Source: Mesorhizobium loti
Lineage (GTDB): Bacteria > Pseudomonadota > Alphaproteobacteria > Rhizobiales > Rhizobiaceae
Reading direction: 5' to 3'
NCBI GenBank assembly: GCA_002356515.1
Contig: AP017605.1
Coordinates: forward strand, 6,123,020-6,187,019
DNA length: 64,000 bases
In this document: in pieces, positions 56,822-64,000 of the stretch
How positions within the stretch are numbered: the first letter of the stretch is position 1
How the letters are laid out: each line of letters opens with the position of its first letter
Position numbers and translations under genes: made by a program
Notes under the pieces: model-generated
The model's input: the letters and a program-made list of their open reading frames with translations, nothing else
The model's database searches: none
Told to the model about the DNA's origin: nothing

Positions 56822-57237
56822 CGAAGGCACGACGCGTGACGTCACATACCGTCGCAGCGGTTCGATGCTCAGGGTGAAATAAGCTGGCGCCTGCCGGCGC
56901 TGCAAGGTCTGCAGCAAAATTGTCCGCTAAGATCGCGTCGTTGTCGCATCTTGCCAATCGGCAATTATCAAAGTGAGAAGGTAGTCAGAAAGGCGCCCAA
57001 TCTGGGCCGTCGAGGTCTGCTGATGCATCGCCGACTTGGCTAGAGATCGAGCAGATGCTTCGCCACAGGCACCCCAATCGAGGCCCACGCGACGAGTGGG
57101 ATCAGTGCCCTGACATGGCGTCGGATCGCTTATACGGCGCCCTATGGCGATTTGTGCCGGGCCGACGCCACCGACGGTGCGGTCTTTGCGATGTCGGTGC
57201 GTTCCCAACTCACGATCGATTCGCCAGCTTGGCAGCG
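56822..57237. other. 416-bp gap
   Basis: No supported gene. A CGAGTGGGA copy at 57093-57101 was looked at as an attachment site and rejected. Nothing else noted. Confidence 0.45.
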
Positions 57238-58989
57238 CTATTCCGGTAGTCCCGCCTTTCGCAAACCTTCTGCAAGCAGAGCCATATCGGCCGGACGGCA
57301 GGTCGGCATGACATCGGCCAGATTGGAAATTCGTTGGCCGGGATTGAGGGCGAGAATTCGGCTCACCACCTTTTGCGCTTCCTCGGTTCGGCCAGCATGA
57401 GCATAGCTTGCAGCCGCATAGCGCAATGACCCCAAAAAGTCCGGCTTTTCCTGTAACGACCTTTCGGCCCAGGATGATGCCTCCTCAAATCGACCAGCGA
57501 AGAGATGAGCCACTGCAAGCGCATTCTGCATGTCGAACATGAGCGGGTCGACCGGGCTCATGCGTATCGCAGTCGCCAGGTGCTGGACGGCGGTTTCCGT
57601 ATCGCCGAGGTCGACTCTGACCCAGCCGCTGAATAGCCACGCAGCAGCCAGGTTCGGGTTGAGCGCGAGCGCGCGATCAATGAACGCTGCCCCGCTATTG
57701 TTGTCGCCCACGACGAAGGCGAGTGCGGTCCCGCCGAGTGAGAGCGCAACCGCGTCATCCCTGCCCAAATCCACTGCCTTCAGAGCCAGGCGTTCTGTTT
57801 CGACGGTTTCCTGCTCACGATCGGCCATCCAGCCGTTCGCCTTGCGCATGACGGCAGAGAACGCGGCCATGCCGTATGCCGAGGCGAATTCAGGGTCGAG
57901 TTCGATGGCTTTGTAAAACAACTGAAGGGCGTTTGCCGTGGATTCCCTGGTCAACTGGTGCAGGCTTGCTATCCCGCGCAGATAGTAGTCGTAGGCGTCA
58001 AGGTGCTCGGTCGGCTTGCGCTTGGCTCGCTCGATCTCTGCCTGTTCCAGCTTCGGAGCGATCGCTCCGACGACGCTCCGGGTCACTTCCTCCTGCAGGT
58101 CAAAAACGTCCTCCAGCGCGCCGTCGAAACGGTCGGCCCATAGGTGTGCTCCCGTTGTCGCGTCGATAAGCTGCCCGCTGATGCGAACCCTGGTCGCCGC
58201 CTTGCGCACGCTCCCTTCAAGGACGTAGCGCACACCAAGCTCGCGTCCAACCTGCTTGATGTCCACTGCCCGGCCCTTGTAGGTAAAGCTCGAGTTGCGC
58301 GCGATGACGAACAGCCAGCGCGTCCGGGACAGCGCGGTGATGATCTCCTCAACCATGCCGTCAGCGAAGTAGCCCTGCTCCGGGTCGCCACTCATGTTGT
58401 CGAATGGCAAGACCGCGATGGACGGTTTTTCGGGAAGCATCAGCGCAACCCTTGTGGAGGATACCGAAGCGGGTTTCCCTCGACTGACCCGATAGGCGCG
58501 CACCGCCTCCACGATGTTGTGGACCTGATGGCTACCGAGGTCGGTGTAGGCATAGTCTAGTTTGCCTTTGACCTGCTCGTAGACGTTGCTCGCGACGCAG
58601 ACGCCGCCAGGTTCTGCAAGCTTCTCGAGCCGCGCGGCGATGTTCACGCCAACACCGTAGATCGTATCGTCCTGTGCAATAATGTCGCCCAAATTCACGC
58701 CTATGCGGAAAGTCATGCGCTTGTCTTCGGGCAAACTTGCATTGTGAGCGGCCAATTCCTCCTGGGCTTCGACCGCACACCGCACCGCGTGGACTGCGCT
58801 GGCGAATTCGACAAGAAGGCTGTCGCCAGCGGAACCGACGATGCGTCCGTGCGACTCTTTGATCTTGGGCTCGATCACTTCGGCGCGAAGCCTCTTCAGG
58901 TGCGCAAGCGTGCCAACCTCGTCGGCTCCCATGAGGCGGCTGTAGCCGACGACGTCGGCAGCAAGGATTGCGGTGAGGCGTCGCTCCAT
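57238..58989 (-). CDS. class III cyclase with TolB-like and TPR domains (second copy)
   Basis: A 583-aa protein. The cyclase domain (1-165) has LAADVVGYSRLM with the first metal Asp, but SAGDSLLVEF in place of the GDG motif (Gly to Ser), then GVGVNIAARLEKLAEPGGVCVAS. TolB-like domain SIAVLPFDNMSGDPEQGYFADGMVEEIITALSR begins near 210; TPRs extend to the end (FYKAIELDPEFASAYGMAAFSA, RALALNPNLAAAWLFSGWV). No obvious TM helix, unlike the copy at 34.7 kb. Probably a cytosolic cyclase responding to an unknown ligand. Confidence 0.9.
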   Translation of the reverse strand: MERRLTAILAADVVGYSRLMGADEVGTLAHLKRLRAEVIEPKIKESHGRIVGSAGDSLLVEFASAVHAVRCAVEAQEELAAHNASLPEDKRMTFRIGVNLGDIIAQDDTIYGVGVNIAARLEKLAEPGGVCVASNVYEQVKGKLDYAYTDLGSHQVHNIVEAVRAYRVSRGKPASVSSTRVALMLPEKPSIAVLPFDNMSGDPEQGYFADGMVEEIITALSRTRWLFVIARNSSFTYKGRAVDIKQVGRELGVRYVLEGSVRKAATRVRISGQLIDATTGAHLWADRFDGALEDVFDLQEEVTRSVVGAIAPKLEQAEIERAKRKPTEHLDAYDYYLRGIASLHQLTRESTANALQLFYKAIELDPEFASAYGMAAFSAVMRKANGWMADREQETVETERLALKAVDLGRDDAVALSLGGTALAFVVGDNNSGAAFIDRALALNPNLAAAWLFSGWVRVDLGDTETAVQHLATAIRMSPVDPLMFDMQNALAVAHLFAGRFEEASSWAERSLQEKPDFLGSLRYAAASYAHAGRTEEAQKVVSRILALNPGQRISNLADVMPTCRPADMALLAEGLRKAGLPE

Positions 58990-59304
58990 GCTTGTGTCCC
59001 GGCTCTCCCATAGGTCGCTCCGACTGGCGAGCGTAGTCTAGTCCTTCCTCTAATGCGAGCGTGCAGGCCGGCGCCGGCAGCGATCAACCCACCACGTTCC
59101 TTGGCGTTCCGCACATGGGGTCATTATGGTCCGATCGCGGGTGCTGCCGAAGGGCTACTTTGGGGTCATCTCACGACATCAGACCTTGGAGGTTGAACGT
59201 CCGCTATCGTTTTTTCCTGAACAAAAGCGGACCTGCTTATCCCGGCCCCGCAACCGTCTAATGGCGTTTCCCCGGTGGCCGATCATGGCCGAAGGAGAAA
59301 CGAA
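58990..59304. other. gap before an integrase remnant
   Basis: 315 bases with the promoter of the cyclase gene on the left. No supported gene. Confidence 0.45.
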
Positions 59305-59831
59305 ATGGACACTCGTGCTACGACCTTGCCACCTCGGGAACGGCGTCTGCGAGACAGAGCGCTCTTCGATTTGGCGATCGACAGCAAGTTGCGCGGCTGC
59401 GATCTGGTCAAGATCAAAATCGGCCATCTTGTTGTAGGACCGGAGATCCGAGCTCGCGCAATGATCATCCAACAGAAGACCGGCCGACCTGTTCAGTTCG
59501 AGTTGATGAGCGACGCACGCTCCAGCCTTCTCGCATGGTTGGAGCGACGCGGCGGGACGGTGGATGATTACGCATTTCCGGGTAGGATCGATCCAACGGC
59601 TCACATGAGCACAAGGCAGTATGCCCGCCTCGTCGACGAATGGGTCGAGGCGATCGGCCTTCGGCCAGACATTCCCTGCGTCGCACCAAGGCTTCGATCA
59701 TCTACAAAGCGACCGGAAATCTGCGGGCCGTCCAGATCTTGCTCGGTCATACGAAGATCGAGGACACCGTCCGCTATCTGGGAGTCGATACAGAGCATGC
59801 TCTCGAACTTGCCGAGGCAACTGAGGTTTGA
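59305..59831 (+). pseudogene. frameshifted phage-type integrase
   Basis: The first frame from ATG 59305 gives RDRALFDLAIDSKLRGCDLVKIKIGHLVVG and continues to EWVEAIGLRPDI, the usual front of a small tyrosine recombinase. Then the normal end HSLRRTKASIIYKATGNLRAVQILLGHTKIEDTVRYLGVD (with HSLRR, LLGHTKI and the Tyr region) is found only in the next frame. A small deletion of about a dozen bases before HSLRR at about 59670 explains both the shift and the missing residues. The Arg-1 region is also short. Non-functional second integrase of the window. Confidence 0.75.
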
Positions 59832-60383
59832 TCAGGAGCGGCTCCACTTCACGAGTGGAGCCGTGACCAATTTGCGCCTATTCTCGGCCGTATAGATCAG
59901 CTTTGCCGTTTCCTGAAAGCTGACGTCGCAGGCGACCGCACTGGAGGTCGTAGTCGCGCCAACTGCCGACGTTTGTTTAAGATGAGCGAGCGTCGCGATC
60001 CGACCCGATGCGGTCGTAGGATAAGCCAATCCGGTAATCCTAGGTGGCTCGAGACCAACGCAGTGCACCACGCGATAACCGTCGGTGTCGGCTCGTCGCG
60101 ACTACCAACTGTCTGCTTCGTCTGGTGACAAGTAGTCGTTGTAGATCCTGCTGGGGTGCTGAGGGGGCTGGATACTTGGCCTGCGCCTTCTCCGGAGTCC
60201 GCGGCGCGATGGTGCTTTCAACGCAAAATACCACGCTGGCTACCACGCCGCGCAAACGCGACGCCCCTATTTTGGTACCGTTGATCGCGTTCGATCATCG
60301 ACGCGATCAACCTGCCGCCGAACTTACCGGGTCGTCCACCACTCTCAGATCTCACCATATCATTGCCAGAAGGGAGCACCAAT
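59832..60383. other. 552-bp gap
   Basis: No supported gene. Open frames at 59832-60071 (minus) and 60044-60391 (plus) show no domain or ribosome binding site. The promoter of the acetyltransferase gene should lie near its right end. Confidence 0.45.
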
Positions 60384-60977
60384 ATGACTAGCGGACCAAC
60401 GACCGTCGCGGCCATTGCCGGCGAAGCTGAAGTCGACCATGCCATCGCCACGCTCGTTCTCGCCTTTGGCAGCGATCCAATAGCGCGCTGGATCTATCAT
60501 GACCCTCATCAATACCTCCTCCACATCCCGAGACTCTTCCAAGCTCTCGGATCCAGCTCTTTTGAGGCAGGAGGAGCGCAGCGCACCAGCGATGGCCTTG
60601 GCGTCGCGCTCTGGCTTCCACCCGGTGTTCACGGCGATGATGGTCCCATTGAAGCGGTTATTACAGAGAGCATTGCTGGGGAGAAGCAGGCCGACGTGGG
60701 GGCTGTTTTCGAGCGGACGGAACATTACCGGCCAACCGAGCCCCATTGGTACCTGTCGCTCATCGGAGTCGAAGCCTTGAACCGGAACAAGGGGGCTGGT
60801 GCCACTCTACTGCAGCACGGCCTTCGTCAATGCGATCGGGAGCACCGGCCGGCATACCTTTGGTCGTCGAATCCGCTGAATACTTCTCTTTACAAAAGGC
60901 ATGGCTTTGAGATCTTGAGCACGATTCAGGTAGGCTCATCGCCTCTCATCATTCCAATGCTACGCCATGCGCGCTAA
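60384..60977 (+). CDS. GNAT-family N-acetyltransferase
   Basis: A 197-aa protein with a GNAT fold: the acetyl-CoA-binding stretch HWYLSLIGVEALNRNKGAGATLLQHGL (about 125-150, with the pyrophosphate loop RNKGAG) and the C-terminal YKRHGFEIL. The N-terminal part (DHAIATLVLAFGSDPIARWIY) matches the subgroup that acetylates small amines or antibiotics. GGGAG lies nine bases before the ATG at 60384; MPEGSTN upstream is not homologous. Substrate unknown. It stands alone. Confidence 0.85.
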   Translation: MTSGPTTVAAIAGEAEVDHAIATLVLAFGSDPIARWIYHDPHQYLLHIPRLFQALGSSSFEAGGAQRTSDGLGVALWLPPGVHGDDGPIEAVITESIAGEKQADVGAVFERTEHYRPTEPHWYLSLIGVEALNRNKGAGATLLQHGLRQCDREHRPAYLWSSNPLNTSLYKRHGFEILSTIQVGSSPLIIPMLRHAR

Positions 60978-61363
60978 AGATCGAGCAAGGGGTTGCGAAG
61001 CCAAGGACGGCCAGCAACGCGAACGCTGTCCTGGATCATTTAATCTTCTGTAACGGCCTATGTCCGCAGTGGGTCACGTCACGACGATACTCGCACCGAC
61101 TTGAAGGTCCGCTATTGAAGATCCGAGGCCCGAAGCTGCCAGTCAGCTTTCGGCCCAAAGCTGTCGAGAAAGCAGACTTTGTTGGTGACCATACTGAACG
61201 TCGGAGCCGCGCAAAGTGCCGTCGTTGGGAATTCAAAAACATTTTTCCCGTGGCAAGCCTTCGGACGAGTTCGCAGAGGCCTATCAGTCAGCGGCGTTGC
61301 TATAATCAAAAGCACCGTCAACTTGCACAACGTAGTGATGACAAATGCATCAATCCATTGCGC
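60978..61363. other. 386-bp gap
   Basis: No supported gene. Weak resemblance of short words here to the gap at 59.1-59.25 kb was noted but is not a clear repeat. Confidence 0.4.
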
Positions 61364-62323
61364 CTATTGCGCCACTTGTTGGTCTCTCCACCGCGCCGGT
61401 GGAAGACCGAATTCCCGTTTAAAGGCCCGGCTGAAGGCCTCCTCCGATTCATAGCCTACCGAATATGCCAACTGGCCGATCGTCTTTTGGCTCTCCCGCA
61501 ATTGCGATTTCGCGGCCTGGAGACGCCAGAGCGTTAGATATCGGATTGGTGGCATGCCTATTAGGCTGGTGAAGCGCTGAACGAAAGCACTACGGGACAT
61601 TGAGACTTCCCGAGCAAGTGCTTCGGTCGACCAGGAAGCACACATGTCCCCGTGCATCAACGCCAACGCGCGCCCGACGCGAGGGTCGGCGAGACCCTTC
61701 AACCATCCTGCATCGGGATTGTCCGACGTCGTGGCATAATGGCGCACGGTCTCTACAAACAACAGCTCTGACAGACGCGACATGACGCTCGATGAGGCTA
61801 ACTTGCCGCGGGTTAATTCGTTGGCTGCGAATCTCACCGAAGCATCGATCCACTCCCCCGACGCCCCCTCTCGGACGTCGAGTTTGAGGATGCTCGGCAA
61901 GGCCGCGATGACGGGATTGAAGGGGTCCTGGCTGCCCAGGAAGCCACAGACAATGTGCGTGGCTTCACCACCACCACCATGGGATACCCGAGCAAGGCCG
62001 CCGCTATCCGATGGCCGGATAAGATCCAGCGCGCTGACGGGGTCCAGCCCGTAGCCACTGCCCAGCACGTGCAGATCATTGCGCGGAAGGAGCACTACCT
62101 CACCGGCACGCACCTCGATCGCCGGCTCGCCCTCGACGCTTATAAGCAGTCTTCCCTCGACAACGAAGTGATAGGCGATCAGCAGCAACGGGTCCGTCAT
62201 GTACTTTTTGCAATCCTCGGCGGAAAGCCTAGTGGCAACGCACCATGGGGCGGTGAAGCGGGCGTCTAGAAATACACCGCCCGTCAGTCGAAATGACCTC
62301 AGAACGTCCGAGAGTGGGTCCAT
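61364..62323 (-). CDS. AraC-family regulator with cupin domain
   Basis: A 319-aa protein. The N-terminal cupin_6-type effector domain spans about 1-195 (VEGRLLISVEGEPAIEVRAGEVVLLPRNDLH), and the AraC double HTH is at about 215-315: ALAREVSMSRSAFVQRFTSLIGMPPIRYLTLWRLQAAKSQL and IGQLAYSVGYESEEAFSRAFKREFG. It is divergent from the methyltransferase gene (166-bp spacer), which it probably regulates. Start ATG 62323 opens the normal family beginning MDPLSDVLR. Confidence 0.92.
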   Translation of the reverse strand: MDPLSDVLRSFRLTGGVFLDARFTAPWCVATRLSAEDCKKYMTDPLLLIAYHFVVEGRLLISVEGEPAIEVRAGEVVLLPRNDLHVLGSGYGLDPVSALDLIRPSDSGGLARVSHGGGGEATHIVCGFLGSQDPFNPVIAALPSILKLDVREGASGEWIDASVRFAANELTRGKLASSSVMSRLSELLFVETVRHYATTSDNPDAGWLKGLADPRVGRALALMHGDMCASWSTEALAREVSMSRSAFVQRFTSLIGMPPIRYLTLWRLQAAKSQLRESQKTIGQLAYSVGYESEEAFSRAFKREFGLPPARWRDQQVAQ

Positions 62324-62489
62324 AGCGGTCTTCCTGATTTGGACGATCAGTCATCTGTTTCGGCCGCGCGATCATACTCGCCGGCATGGTGGGCTTCTAT
62401 ACACCCCTCACCAAGACGGGCGCCATCCGCACCGACCGGTCGTGGCCGGGCTCTCGTCATCTGATGATCCAACTATGGAAGGTAACACT

Positions 62490-63323
62490 GTGCTTGATTC
62501 AAGCAAAACCACTTCCCCGACGGTCTTGTCTGACTTTGCGGCTATCAAGGTCCGCCAGCAGGTCACCTGGGCCGCCGGCGACTATGCCATGATCGGCACC
62601 ACGCTGCAGATCGTTGGAGAGCGCATATGCGAGGCAGTCGACCTGCGCGCAGATGAGCGAGTAATCGACGTTGCTGCCGGAAACGGCAATGCCACGCTTG
62701 CCGCCGCGCGGCGTTACGCTCAGGTCACCTCAACGGATTACGTCGACGCCCTTTTGCAACGAGGCCAGGAGCGCGCCGATGGGGAGCGCCTGTCCGCTAC
62801 TTTCAAGGAGGCCGACGCCGAGGCGCTGCCCTATGCGGATGGCTCGTTCGACGTTGCGCTGTCGACCTTCGGTGTCATGTTCACCCCAAACCAAGAGAAG
62901 GCAGCAGCCGAACTCACCCGCGTGGTTCGCCAGGGTGGTCGCATCGGCATCGCCAACTGGACGCCCAACGGGTTCATCGGTCAGCTGTTCAAGGCCATCG
63001 GCAAATATCTGCCTACGCCGGCCGGCGTTAAATCGCCGGCGCTTTGGGGCACGCAGGTGCGGCTCGCCGAACTCTTCGCCGGGCATCACGTCAGAAGCTC
63101 AAGCCAGATTTTCAACTTCCGGTACAAATCCGCTGATCATTTCTTTGGTGTCTTCAAGACCTACTACGGCCCGATGAACCGCGCCTTTGCGACCCTCGAA
63201 GTCGGTGCGCAAGCTGCTTTGAAGGCTGACATCTTTGATCTTCTGGATCGAATGAACCGGGGCGGACGGGGTACGCTCATCGTACCCAGCGAGTATCTCG
63301 AGGCCGTTATCACGACGCGCTAA
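62490..63323 (+). CDS. class I SAM-dependent methyltransferase
   Basis: A 277-aa protein with SAM motif I VIDVAAGNGNATLAAARR (about 55-72), the acidic ribose-binding residue in TSTDYVDALL, and motif IV FDVALSTFGVMFTPN. It belongs to the UbiE/Methyltransf_11 kind. Substrate unknown. I prefer GTG 62490 (GAAGG seven bases upstream); ATG 62475 would add five residues. The frame is open back to 62199, but this part overlaps the divergent AraC gene and is not homologous. Regulated probably by the AraC protein. Confidence 0.85.
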   Translation: MLDSSKTTSPTVLSDFAAIKVRQQVTWAAGDYAMIGTTLQIVGERICEAVDLRADERVIDVAAGNGNATLAAARRYAQVTSTDYVDALLQRGQERADGERLSATFKEADAEALPYADGSFDVALSTFGVMFTPNQEKAAAELTRVVRQGGRIGIANWTPNGFIGQLFKAIGKYLPTPAGVKSPALWGTQVRLAELFAGHHVRSSSQIFNFRYKSADHFFGVFKTYYGPMNRAFATLEVGAQAALKADIFDLLDRMNRGGRGTLIVPSEYLEAVITTR

Positions 63324-63519
63324 CGATCAAAGAGGCAAATGTCGCATCGGCATCCACGAGCTAGCGGCGACAGTTGTGGGAAAATTTCAACGCCTCGATC
63401 TTTGTTACCGAACGGCGATTTCGGTGGAACCTTCCAGATACAAATGTGGAGCATTCAACATTCGTCGAACGCCCGTTGGATACATCCCTCGGTGCCCCAA
63501 GGCTCTACAGGAGAAGAAA

Positions 63520-63696
63520 ATGTCAATGTTTGAAACGCTCGCTCGCTATGGGGCGGCCTTCAAAAATGCCCGTGAAGCACGAAAGTCGGAACGCGTTCTG
63601 AACAGCCTACCGATCGAAATTCAAAAGGACATAGGCTGGCCGGTTACGCCGCGCTCAAAAAGGCTCTCATCAAACACTTGGGGCAGGTTCCTCTGA
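63520..63696 (+). CDS. 58-aa DUF1127-like small protein
   Basis: MSMFETLARYGAAFKNAREARKSERVLNSLP then IEIQKDIGWP: an Arg/Lys-rich helix followed by an L-P-x-(E)-I-x-K-D-I-G-W motif like that of DUF1127 proteins (which normally have L-x-D-I-G-L). AGGAG stands seven bases before the ATG. The end (SSNTWGRFL) is slightly different from relatives. Function unknown, possibly RNA-related as for other DUF1127 peptides. Confidence 0.7.
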   Translation: MSMFETLARYGAAFKNAREARKSERVLNSLPIEIQKDIGWPVTPRSKRLSSNTWGRFL

Positions 63697-63876
63697 ACGA
63701 CGCCCATCGCCCTTAACATCTGCAATCCGTTGGCTTGGCCTTGCCGGAGTTAAGCCAGCATAGCGTCTCGTCCGGCGATTCTACGCCCACTCCCATGTTG
63801 GGTACAACGCCCCATGGGAAGACAACCAGTCCGCTGAAAGACTCGGACCCATCACTATCGACAGGAGTACGACCTA

Positions 63877-64000
63877 ATGACCAAGCACACAAAAACCGCC
63901 ACGAATGGCGTCAACGTAGCCGCTCTGCTTGGCGCCCGCGAGGCGCTGAAGGATGCCCCCGAGGCCGCCCGCTTCAAATGGAGAGCAACTAGTGAGTGGG
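63877..64000 (+). CDS. OsmC-family protein, 5' part only
   Basis: MTKHTKTATNGVNVAALLGA onward, with REALKDAPEAARFKWRATSEW: the N-terminus of an OsmC/Ohr-like peroxiredoxin-type hydrolase. CAGGAG lies ten bases before the ATG. The gene runs off the window after 41 codons, so the catalytic cysteines cannot be seen. Members reduce organic hydroperoxides. Confidence 0.7.
   Translation, partial: MTKHTKTATNGVNVAALLGAREALKDAPEAARFKWRATSEW

Noticed and set aside
57093..57101. CGAGTGGGA copy as a possible attR
   Set aside because: Nine matching bases without extension and without an adjoining junction; a word of this length is expected to recur by chance in a window of this size. The copy at 54106-54114 inside the vWA gene is rejected for the same reason.
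63994..64000. GAGTGGG at the very end of the window as the right attachment site
   Set aside because: Only seven bases match the guaA end, and they form the Ser-Glu-Trp codons of the OsmC-like gene at their expected place in that family, so chance is the better explanation.

Overview
The window reads as chromosomal DNA of an alphaproteobacterium of the order Rhizobiales, most probably Mesorhizobium or a close relative. The reasons are high-GC coding, the gene families present, and above all an integrative element of the type known from Mesorhizobium symbiosis islands. This assignment is by recognition only; no database search was run.

Backbone (1 to about 15.94 kb). Ordinary, densely packed genes: a SAM methyltransferase, a small membrane protein, a TetR regulator, a nucleoside hydrolase divergent from a 2OG-Fe(II) oxygenase that leads into a polar amino-acid-type ABC transporter (binding protein, permease, ATPase), a divergent oxyR/katG pair, aqpZ, an RsmB-like rRNA m5C methyltransferase, tspO, a hotdog thioesterase, an MTA/SAH nucleosidase and guaA.

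Integrative element core (15.93 to about 31.3 kb). Directly behind guaA lies a P4-type tyrosine integrase, with repeats and a terminator-like hairpin in front of it. It is followed by an AlpA-like excisionase (recombination directionality factor), an ArdC-like protein, a ParB-like protein, a 1437-aa fusion of N6-methylase and Strawberry-notch-type helicase, a Toprim protein, a DUF2493 protein, a 55-aa conserved-looking peptide, dinB, and a DUF6499/DUF2285 pair in which the second frame is +1 relative to the first. That last pair has the exact layout of the frameshifted excision activator FseA of Mesorhizobium ICEs, and guaA is the integration site of the IntG integrase of tripartite ICEs. No conjugation or quorum-sensing genes are visible here, so this is one end or one segment of such an element.

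Accessory and decaying region (31.3 to 64 kb). Genes are looser, with long empty stretches and many broken genes: a cyclase/TPR remnant, a HxlR regulator with an in-frame amber codon, IS110 and IS3 fragments, a GT2 stump, a BTAD-like fragment and a frameshifted integrase. Intact cargo includes two class III cyclase-TolB-TPR proteins, a 1.6-kaa wHTH/degenerate-cyclase/STAND/WD40 protein divergent from a vWA (DUF1194) secreted protein, and a nine- to ten-gene co-directional run (46.6 to 39.0 kb). That run codes for two tandem paralogous alpha/beta hydrolases, a third hydrolase, two exported metallo-beta-lactamase-fold hydrolases, an SDR, a DUF6130 protein and a three-subunit cobalt-type nitrile hydratase/thiocyanate hydrolase-like enzyme, all divergent from a LysR regulator. 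The end holds a GNAT acetyltransferase, an AraC regulator divergent from a methyltransferase, a DUF1127-like peptide and the start of an OsmC-like gene cut by the window edge. The right attachment site of the element was not found.
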